From Thermaerobacter marianensis (GTDB lineage Bacteria; Bacillota; Sulfobacillia; DYIH01; DYIG01): a DNA stretch of 9,395 bases. The notes under the pieces are model-generated. The model worked only from the letters and a program-made list of their open reading frames with translations, was not told where the DNA came from and did not search any database. The position numbers were made by a program, and so were the translations under genes. Shown here piece by piece: positions 1 to 5,686 of the stretch. Every line of letters starts with the position of its first letter. The stretch's first letter is position 1. The stretch spans positions 1 to 9,395 of the forward strand of contig DYIG01000052.1 in assembly GCA_020723725.1 (NCBI GenBank), read 5' to 3'.

Positions 1-527
1 TGGAGGCTATTTGTGACAGATTGCTTGTCCAAGGGGCCCAGTGGCGCCAGGTTAAGCGGCCTGTTTTCCATCCGGGGCGCGCGGCCGAACTCGTCGTGGG
101 GGGCGTGCCTGTTGGCATATTGGGTGAGATTCACCCAACGGTTCAGGAGGAATTCGGCATCCCTGGGCGTGCTTACCTGGCTGAATTGAATCTCGACTTG
201 CTCATCACCGCAGGGAGGGGTGACAGGACGTACAAGGGGATACCGCGCTATCCCTCTGTCCAGCGTGACCTGGCCTTTACGTTGCCTGAGTCCGTGCCTG
301 CAGCAGAGGTGGAAGCTACTATCCGCCAGGCGGGAGGAAGCCTCCTGGTGGGTGTTGAGCTGTTCGATGTCTATGCGGGCCAACCAATCCCTGAAGGTCA
401 GCGGAGCCTGGCTTACTCCCTGACGTACCTCGACCCAGAGAAAACGCTTACAGAAGCAGATGTCGAGAGGGTTCATAACGGGATTCGCCAGGCCCTGCAA
501 GGGCTGGGGGCCGGTTTGAGGTCTTGA
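1..527 (+). CDS. pheT: Phenylalanyl-tRNA synthetase beta subunit, C-terminal part (5' truncated by window)
   Basis: The reading frame is open from base 3 and enters from the left edge, so only the last 174 or so residues are present. The final ~95 residues form the ferredoxin-fold anticodon-binding (FDX-ACB) domain that ends bacterial PheT. It starts at the typical 'YKGIPRYPSVQRDLAF' and runs through 'GVELFDVYAG', 'GQRSLAYSLTY' and 'TLTEADV' to the stop. The part before it ('HPGRAAEL', 'GEIHPTVQEEFGI', 'AYLAELNLD') matches the end of the catalytic-like core that precedes this domain. The cytoplasmic PheS2-PheT2 enzyme attaches phenylalanine to tRNA-Phe, and this domain contacts the tRNA. A TTG at 21 in this frame is internal, not a start. 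The end is complete and of normal length. tatA follows after 36 bases. Identification is from recognised family motifs. Confidence 0.95.
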   Translation, partial: EAICDRLLVQGAQWRQVKRPVFHPGRAAELVVGGVPVGILGEIHPTVQEEFGIPGRAYLAELNLDLLITAGRGDRTYKGIPRYPSVQRDLAFTLPESVPAAEVEATIRQAGGSLLVGVELFDVYAGQPIPEGQRSLAYSLTYLDPEKTLTEADVERVHNGIRQALQGLGAGLRS

Positions 528-563
528 AGGAGTTTATATAAATTACAGATTGGGGGGATAGAG

Positions 564-800
564 ATGCCGTGGAACCTCGGGCCTTTGGAAGTGGTGGTGA
601 TTTTACTTATCGCCCTTTTTGTCTTCGGTCCGCGAAAACTGCCTGAACTTGGCAGGAGCATTGGCAGCGCCATATCAGAATTCCGTCGTGCCAGCAAGGG
701 GTTTGCCAACGAGATTGAGGGCCAGCTCATCAACGAAGAGGTAATGGCCGCCGACAGGGAGGTTGCGAAGAAGTCGGCTGGCGGTGAGCGCGATGTGTGA
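564..800 (+). CDS. tatA: Twin-arginine translocase subunit TatA
   Basis: A 78-residue TatA/E family protein, the pore-forming or membrane-weakening partner of TatC in export of folded twin-arginine proteins. It has the family layout: a very short outside N-terminus, one hydrophobic helix at about residues 6-20 with the polar Glu9 near its start, the FGP hinge at 21-23, then the amphipathic helix 'RKLPELGRSIG' continuing to about 48, and a short charged cytoplasmic tail. The ATG at 564 is preceded by a GGGGGGAT SD at 552-559. No tatC lies in the window, so it is a solitary tatA here, probably read through from pheT 36 bases upstream. The gap is AT-rich (TATATAAAT at 535-543) and could hold a weak promoter of its own. 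TatB is less likely given the FGPRKLPELGRSIG signature and the short length. It ends 5 bases before the facing gene's stop codon. Confidence 0.93.
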   Translation: MPWNLGPLEVVVILLIALFVFGPRKLPELGRSIGSAISEFRRASKGFANEIEGQLINEEVMAADREVAKKSAGGERDV

Positions 801-805
801 GGGGT

Positions 806-1822
806 TCAGTCTTTGGCCAGGGGGCTGGGGTTGAGCAGCGTCCCCAGGGTGACAATCCGAAACCCCTTGGAACGCAGCCCCAGGATCATGGGCTCAAGCG
901 CTTGGACCGTCTGGTCCGTGGGGTGCATCAGAATCAGTGCCCCGTTATGGGACTTGGCAAGTATCTTGTTTACCATGGCGTCTACCCCCGGTCTGGCCCA
1001 ATCAACCGTATCCACGGACCATAGGACCAGCTGGTAATTTTTTTGGCGCAAGAGTTCAACCAGTTGAGGGGTTATTTCCCCTTTGTGCGGGCTGAAGAAC
1101 TTGGGCTTCTGCCCGGTCGCCGAGGTAATGGCCTCGGTCGATTTATCGATTTGCCTGATCAGTTCGGCAGTGCCCAGTTGACGGAACTCGGCTGCCGAGT
1201 AACCGTGGCTGGCGATTTCATGGCCCTCTGAAGCGATTTTAGCCGCAGCATCAGCGTTCTTCTCCGCCCAGTCCCCCATCAGGAAAAACGTTGCCTTGAC
1301 GCCGTTGTTTTTGAGGGTTTCGAGCATCCGGGGCAGGAATTCGTTCCCCCAGGCCACGTTTATTACGAAGGTCACAGCGTGTTTCCCTGGGTTCCCCTGG
1401 TAGATGGGGCCGTATGGTTCCTGTTGCCCGGTATCCGGCGGGGGGATCTCCTTGAATGCCAGATCCACGTGCTGCCCTGGGGAATTGATCGAGTGTAGCC
1501 GGGCCATGCTCCCCTCGATGTCGATCTCCAGGCCATTTATCCCGGGGATGACGCCTTTTGTGACGGGGTCAATTCTGGTTGGCATAGGGTCCGATTGGAC
1601 CTCCTTGGCCCATTCCTTAAGAAGCCCTCGGATCTGGGAATCCCTCCACCCCGATATGTCATGACCGGCAAGACTGGTGTCGGCCGGTGCAACATAGATC
1701 TGCCCACCCTGAGCCGATGCCGGAATGTAACCCACGTCGGGGACAAGTTTCAGGTAAAGCCAGGAAACCAATGCGGCGGAAAGCAACATCGTGGTGGGTA
1801 GCAGTTTGGCATAACGGCTCAC
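806..1822 (-). CDS. YlxY-like polysaccharide-deacetylase-fold protein, probably catalytically impaired
   Basis: A 338-residue protein with an uncleaved signal anchor (about residues 9-27), a membrane-proximal domain (about 40-130, with 'GVIPGINGLEIDI') and a NodB-homology domain (about 148-335). The motif 1 region reads 'VTFVINVAWGNEFLPRML', where active deacetylases have TFDDG, so the metal-binding and catalytic Asp pair is missing. Motif 2 is 'SHGYSAAEF': His206 remains but the second His is Ala210. The motif 3 Arg is replaced ('FFSPHKG', 243-248). Motif 4 'LWSVDTVDW' and the motif 5 His300 ('LILMHP') are kept. INVAWGNE is, from memory, typical of the YlxY subfamily confined to spore formers. 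I infer an envelope- or spore-linked role with weak or no enzyme activity. The start is GTG, with SD GGGGGTGAT at 1829-1837 on this strand. It is monocistronic, convergent with tatA and divergent from pheA. Confidence 0.85.
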   Translation of the reverse strand: MSRYAKLLPTTMLLSAALVSWLYLKLVPDVGYIPASAQGGQIYVAPADTSLAGHDISGWRDSQIRGLLKEWAKEVQSDPMPTRIDPVTKGVIPGINGLEIDIEGSMARLHSINSPGQHVDLAFKEIPPPDTGQQEPYGPIYQGNPGKHAVTFVINVAWGNEFLPRMLETLKNNGVKATFFLMGDWAEKNADAAAKIASEGHEIASHGYSAAEFRQLGTAELIRQIDKSTEAITSATGQKPKFFSPHKGEITPQLVELLRQKNYQLVLWSVDTVDWARPGVDAMVNKILAKSHNGALILMHPTDQTVQALEPMILGLRSKGFRIVTLGTLLNPSPLAKD

Positions 1823-1887
1823 CCCGGTATCACCCCCATGGCGTCTAGAGGCCTGGTGAGGCCTATCTGTCGCGTTGCCATCGTCGA

Positions 1888-1916
1888 ACTCTATGTTTTT
1901 ATTGCATCAACGATGC
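1888..1916 (-). promoter_or_regulatory. Candidate sigma-E-like sporulation promoter for the YlxY-like gene
   Basis: On the minus strand, GCATC (1912-1916) is followed after 16 bases by CATAGAGT (1888-1895). The second box fits the sigma-E -10 pattern CATANANT, while the first is only a partial match to a sigma-E/G -35 element. It would give a leader of about 60 bases. It overlaps the opposing pheA promoter. The match is short and found by eye, so it is tentative. Confidence 0.3.
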
Positions 1917-1929
1917 CGGCTGGTAGAAT
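1902..1929 (+). promoter_or_regulatory. Sigma-A promoter (extended -10) for the pheA operon
   Basis: TTGCAT (1902-1907), a 16-base spacer, then TAGAAT (1924-1929), preceded by TGG, which makes an extended -10 (TGnTAGAAT). The -10 matches the consensus at five of six positions; the -35 is weak, as is common with extended -10 promoters. The expected transcript start near 1936 leaves a leader of about 28 bases before the ATG at 1964. It therefore argues against the longer in-frame ATG at 1838 as start. Confidence 0.6.
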
Positions 1930-1963
1930 ATCCGGTGTACGATATGACGAGAAAGGTGATCCC

Positions 1964-2794
1964 ATGCGGACTATAACAGCCGCTTTCCAGGGTGAAAGGG
2001 GAGCCCATAGCGAGGAAGCGGTGGAACGCCTCTTTGGGCAGGCCGAGGTCCTGCCCTGCCGCTCCCTGCGTGAAGTCTTCGATGCCGTTGTTTCAGTCAG
2101 GGCGGACGTGGGTGTTGTGCCTGTGGAGAACTCACAGGCCGGCAGCATAAACGAGACCTGGGACCTGCTTCTGGAATACCCCTTGCACATATGTGGCGAG
2201 GTTGAGATGCCGATCGTTCAGTGCCTTCAGGCCCTTCCCGGGCAGTCCCTTGGCGATATAAAGACCGTCTACTCACACCCACAGGCCCTGGCGCAGTCAC
2301 AGGGTTTCCTTCGCGATCTGGAAGCGGAAATGGTTGCGGTCTACGACACCGCCGGCAGCGCCAAGATGATCCGTGAGCGTGGCCTCATGGGTGCGGCAGC
2401 CGTGGCCAGCAGGCGTGCCGCTGCCATCTATGGTTTGGACATATTGGCCGAGAGGATTAACGACAACCCTGACAACCGAACCCGCTTTTTTGCCATAGCG
2501 CCCCAGCCAGTGGAACGAGGGGACTTTAACCGGACCGTATTGGTTATAGCCACACAGGACAGGCCGGGCGCCCTCTATTGGTGTCTGGGGGCTCTGGCAT
2601 ACCGGGGCATAAACCTTGTCAAGCTCGAATCAAGGCCTAGCCGTAACAAACCCTGGGATTACATCTTCTATCTGATCTTCGACGGGCATGTCACCGACCC
2701 CGAGTCGGCCGAGGCGCTAGAGGAACTCAGGACCAAGACGGCTTTTCTCCGTGTCCTTGGTTCATACCCCTGTACTCAGACGGCAGGGGGGTGA
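1964..2794 (+). CDS. pheA: Prephenate dehydratase with C-terminal ACT domain
   Basis: A 276-residue monofunctional prephenate dehydratase, converting prephenate to phenylpyruvate in phenylalanine synthesis in the cytoplasm. The periplasmic-binding-protein-like catalytic part spans about residues 3-180, with 'AFQGERGAHSEEA' at the start, 'VGVVPVENSQAGS' (49-61) and the catalytic 'NRTRFF' (171-176, Thr173 central). The ACT domain (about 190-268) keeps the phenylalanine-binding motifs GAL (202-204) and ESRP (222-225), so feedback inhibition by Phe is expected from family knowledge. No chorismate mutase domain is present. The ATG at 1964 was chosen because an almost perfect SD (AGGTGATC, 1954-1961) precedes it, the promoter lies just upstream, and the protein then begins where the family does. 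The open frame reaches back to 1838, but that stretch has no family similarity. It is the first gene of an operon with the GNAT gene and mutS2. Confidence 0.95.
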   Translation: MRTITAAFQGERGAHSEEAVERLFGQAEVLPCRSLREVFDAVVSVRADVGVVPVENSQAGSINETWDLLLEYPLHICGEVEMPIVQCLQALPGQSLGDIKTVYSHPQALAQSQGFLRDLEAEMVAVYDTAGSAKMIRERGLMGAAAVASRRAAAIYGLDILAERINDNPDNRTRFFAIAPQPVERGDFNRTVLVIATQDRPGALYWCLGALAYRGINLVKLESRPSRNKPWDYIFYLIFDGHVTDPESAEALEELRTKTAFLRVLGSYPCTQTAGG

Positions 2795-2795
2795 T
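2785..2795 (+). promoter_or_regulatory. SD for the GNAT gene overlapping the pheA stop codon
   Basis: AGGGGGGTGAT lies across the pheA stop (TGA at 2792-2794). It is spaced correctly for the TTG at 2800, as the SD of pheA itself is for its ATG. The alternative GTG at 2791 falls inside the SD and so is a poorer start. The overlap suggests translational coupling with pheA. Confidence 0.55.
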
Positions 2796-2799
2796 TGTT

Positions 2800-3255
2800 T
2801 TGGTTACGTTTCGCCGTGCCAAGATAAAAGATGTCCCGCATATGCAGCGGGTCATCAATGGTTATGCTGAAAAGGGCTTGATGCTGCCCCGGCCCCTGGT
2901 GAAACTCTACGAAAACCTCCGTGATTTCTATGTCGCCGAGGAGGACGGGGAGCTTGTTGGCGTCGCTGCCCTGCACATTGTATGGGAGGACCTGGCGGAA
3001 GTCCGTGCCCTGGCGGTGGCCCCGGGGAAGGAGCGACAGGGTATAGGCAGCGGCCTGGTCAAGGTCTTGCTTGAAGAGGCTAGCTCACTGGGAGTGGGTC
3101 GGGTCTTCGCACTAACCTATCAGCCGGATTTTTTTGAGAAGTGCGGCTTTGAACAGACCCCTAAAGACTCATTGCCCCACAAGGTATGGGGGGAATGCAT
3201 CAATTGTCCCAAGTTCCCCAACTGCGACGAGGTTGCCATGAGTTATAACCTGTGA
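2800..3255 (+). CDS. GNAT N-acetyltransferase, short N-acetylglutamate-synthase-like
   Basis: A 151-residue single-domain GNAT protein. Motif A reads 'VRALAVAPGKERQGIGSGL', with the acetyl-CoA pyrophosphate loop Q-G-I-G-S-G at 80-85. The late strand and helix 'VFALTYQPDFFEKCGF' (102-117) are typical of the stand-alone NAGS group related to Mycobacterium tuberculosis Rv2747, which acetylates glutamate at the first step of arginine synthesis. The resemblance also covers 'RPLVKLYENLRDFYVAE' and 'GVAALHIVWEDLAEVRALAV'. The C-terminus carries C133-x2-C136-x5-C142 followed by 'DEVAMSYNL', a tail I associate with clostridial members; whether it binds metal is unknown. I chose TTG 2800 from the SD position; GTG 2791 would add three residues and overlap pheA by 4 bases. 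It sits between pheA and mutS2 in one operon. The fold is certain; the NAGS substrate is an inference. Confidence 0.85.
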   Translation: MVTFRRAKIKDVPHMQRVINGYAEKGLMLPRPLVKLYENLRDFYVAEEDGELVGVAALHIVWEDLAEVRALAVAPGKERQGIGSGLVKVLLEEASSLGVGRVFALTYQPDFFEKCGFEQTPKDSLPHKVWGECINCPKFPNCDEVAMSYNL

Positions 3256-3268
3256 CCGGGAGGGAGTC

Positions 3269-5686
3269 GTGGACGACAGAACCCTGATGGTATTGGAGTT
3301 TGACCGGATAAGGGAGATGCTGGCTGCCAGGGCATCCTTTCAAGGGGGAAAGGAGTTGGCTCTGGCGCTAGAGCCGGTCAATGACCTCTTTCTGGTTAAG
3401 TCCGCCCAGGATGAGACAACAGAGGCGCGCCGGTTCATCGATCAATCGGAAGCCATTCCTGCCAGCGGTTTTACGGACATAAAGGAACTGGTGGATAGGG
3501 GCAAAAGGGGCGGCGTCCTTCAAGGAACGGACCTCTTAACCCTTGCCGACACCCTGATGGCGGCAAGGCGTCTGAAGAAGCTCATCCAGCGCCGGTCTGA
3601 CGATTTCCCGGTCCTATCAGCAATAGCTGGCAAGATCGGCGTCTTCCCTGGGATAGAGGAAGAGATAGCTCGCTGTATCGGAACCGATGGCAAAGTCCGT
3701 GATGAGGCCAGCGCTGAACTCTCCGATCTGCGCCGCAGGGGAACGGATCTCCATGCCCGTTTAAGAGGGGTAATGGAGGGGTTTGTCCATTCCCCGACAA
3801 CCAGATCTTACCTGATGGATGCGATTTATACCATCCGGCAGGACCGGTACGTCCTGCCTGTGAAACAGGAATATCGCAGCCAGGTAAAAGGGGTGGCGCA
3901 TGACGTTTCCGCGAGTGGTGCCACTGTCTTCATCGAGCCTCTGGCTGCGGTGGATCTCAATAATGAGCTCCTTCGTGTCAGGGTACAGGAGGAAGCCGAG
4001 GTTCGCCGCATCCTTGCGCGTCTTTCCAGGCTGGTGGGGGATAGCTGGCAGGGACTGCACGAGACGCGCGAAGCGCTTTCCCACCTTGATCTGGCCCTGG
4101 CCAAGGGGAGCCTCAGCCGGGATATGGGAGCGAATGAGCCTTTAATCGATAAAGATGGCCGTTTGGATCTGCTGGGGGCGCGTCACCCCTTGCTGGGCCA
4201 GCGCGCAGTGCCAGTAGATGTGCGTTTGGGTCAGGACTTCGACATCCTCGTGGTTACCGGACCTAACACGGGGGGCAAGACCGTTACGCTTAAAACGGTG
4301 GGCCTGCTGGTTCTGATGGCCGCCGCCGGGTTGCACATACCCGCTGAAAGGTTGAGCCGGGTGCCGCTTTACCCTGGCATATACGCCGACATTGGAGACG
4401 AGCAGAGCATAGAACAGAACCTGAGCACCTTCTCCTCTCATATGAGCAACATCCTCAGGATCGGGCGGGACATGCCCTGCGGTTCCCTTGTGCTGCTGGA
4501 TGAGATAGGCGCCGGGACTGATCCCGCTGAAGGCGCCGCCCTGGCCATGGCTCTGCTTGAGGATTTTCAACGCCGCGGGGCGCAGGTAATCGCTACAACC
4601 CATTATAGCGAGCTCAAGTATTTTGCCTGGAGCAATAAGAGGATGGAGAATGCCAGTGTGGAGTTCGATCCCCGGACACTGGCGCCGACTTTCCGCCTTG
4701 TGATAGGGGTGCCGGGCCGGAGCAATGCCCTGGAGATTGCCGGCCGACTTGGGTTTGATGACCGGCTGATCGGCCGAGCGCGTGAACTCCTTGGGATGCG
4801 CCACGTCGAGATGGAGTCCATGCTTGCTGACCTTGAGAAGGAGAGGCGGCATGCGACGGATGAAAAAAGGGAGGTCGAACGGCTCAGAAGCGAGCTCTCC
4901 AACCTGCGCGCACAGTATGAGCGCCTTGTTCAAGATGCCAGGTCAAGGCGGGAGGAGTTGCTGGCGGAAGCCCGTGCGGAGGCACGGTCCATTCTGGAGC
5001 GTGCCCGTTCCGAGGCCAGGGAGGCTATAGCCCGTTTAAAGTTGGTAGCTGCGCGCCAGGAGCACGGCAATACCCCAGCCGCTGAGGCCTTGAAAGAGGC
5101 CGAGTCCGTAAGGCAGGGGCTGAACGCGACCAGGAAGGCCTGGGCGATACAGGAGGTGGACGCCCCGGCTCAAGGCGGCGCACCAAACCTTCCGTGGAAG
5201 TCCGCACGGCCCGCGGAACTGAGGCCGGGGATGCGGGTTATGGTGCGTAGTATAGGCCTGGAGGGGGAGGTCCTGGAGGACCCTGGGAGCGACGGGCAGG
5301 TGTTGGTGCTGGTAGGGGCGATGCGAAGCCGCGTCCCCGCAGGCGACCTCATGGTTATAGATCAGCCGGGCACTGTAACTAAAAAGAAAGTCGGCAGGGG
5401 TAGCGCTCACTCTGTGACCAGGGAAAAGGCAGCTTCCGTGAGTACGGAGATCCATCTCCGTCGTTTGACTGTAGATGAGGCGCTGGCCCAGCTTGATAAG
5501 TATATCGACGACGCTGTCCTGGCCGGGCTTGACGAAGTGCGCATTATACATGGCAAGGGTACGGGCACACTGCGGCAGGCGGTGGTGCGTTACCTCAAGG
5601 AGCACCCGCAGGTGGTCGGCTACCGCCCAGGGGACGCGGCACAGGGGGGGCTGGGCGTCACGGTTGCCAGGCTGCGCCCGGACTAA
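3269..5686 (+). CDS. mutS2: Endonuclease MutS2 (MutS-like ATPase with C-terminal Smr domain)
   Basis: An 805-residue MutS2 with all expected parts: N-terminal helical/core region (about 1-290), ABC-type ATPase with Walker A GPNTGGKT (331-338), the 'STFSSHMSNI' signature (386-395), Walker B LVLLDE (407-412) and switch His in 'THYSELK' (444-450). Then follow a long charged coiled coil (about 515-600), an SH3/KOW-like segment (about 648-695) and the Smr domain (about 727-805). MutS2 is linked to suppression of recombination and, in Bacillus subtilis, to rescue of collided ribosomes. In the Smr domain HGKGTG (761-766) is intact. The usual LDLRG motif, however, reads 'IHLRR' (728-732), with Asp to His at 729 (codon 5453-5455) and Gly to Arg at 732, so nuclease activity may be changed. 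The GTG start has SD GGGAGGGAG (3258-3266), 13 bases after the GNAT gene. The stop directly abuts that of the facing penicillin-binding protein gene. Confidence 0.96.
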   Translation: MDDRTLMVLEFDRIREMLAARASFQGGKELALALEPVNDLFLVKSAQDETTEARRFIDQSEAIPASGFTDIKELVDRGKRGGVLQGTDLLTLADTLMAARRLKKLIQRRSDDFPVLSAIAGKIGVFPGIEEEIARCIGTDGKVRDEASAELSDLRRRGTDLHARLRGVMEGFVHSPTTRSYLMDAIYTIRQDRYVLPVKQEYRSQVKGVAHDVSASGATVFIEPLAAVDLNNELLRVRVQEEAEVRRILARLSRLVGDSWQGLHETREALSHLDLALAKGSLSRDMGANEPLIDKDGRLDLLGARHPLLGQRAVPVDVRLGQDFDILVVTGPNTGGKTVTLKTVGLLVLMAAAGLHIPAERLSRVPLYPGIYADIGDEQSIEQNLSTFSSHMSNILRIGRDMPCGSLVLLDEIGAGTDPAEGAALAMALLEDFQRRGAQVIATTHYSELKYFAWSNKRMENASVEFDPRTLAPTFRLVIGVPGRSNALEIAGRLGFDDRLIGRARELLGMRHVEMESMLADLEKERRHATDEKREVERLRSELSNLRAQYERLVQDARSRREELLAEARAEARSILERARSEAREAIARLKLVAARQEHGNTPAAEALKEAESVRQGLNATRKAWAIQEVDAPAQGGAPNLPWKSARPAELRPGMRVMVRSIGLEGEVLEDPGSDGQVLVLVGAMRSRVPAGDLMVIDQPGTVTKKKVGRGSAHSVTREKAASVSTEIHLRRLTVDEALAQLDKYIDDAVLAGLDEVRIIHGKGTGTLRQAVVRYLKEHPQVVGYRPGDAAQGGLGVTVARLRPD

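Noticed and set aside
1838..1963. Extended pheA start at ATG 1838 (42 extra residues)
   Set aside because: The stretch covers the pheA promoter, shows no prephenate dehydratase similarity, and the ATG at 1964 has a near-perfect SD.
1823..1963. T-box or attenuator upstream of pheA
   Set aside because: The predicted leader is under 30 bases and contains no T-box sequence or Phe-rich leader peptide.
4142..4933. 263-residue open frame antisense to mutS2
   Set aside because: It is opposite the highly conserved MutS2 ATPase, has no recognisable domain and is expected by chance at this GC content.
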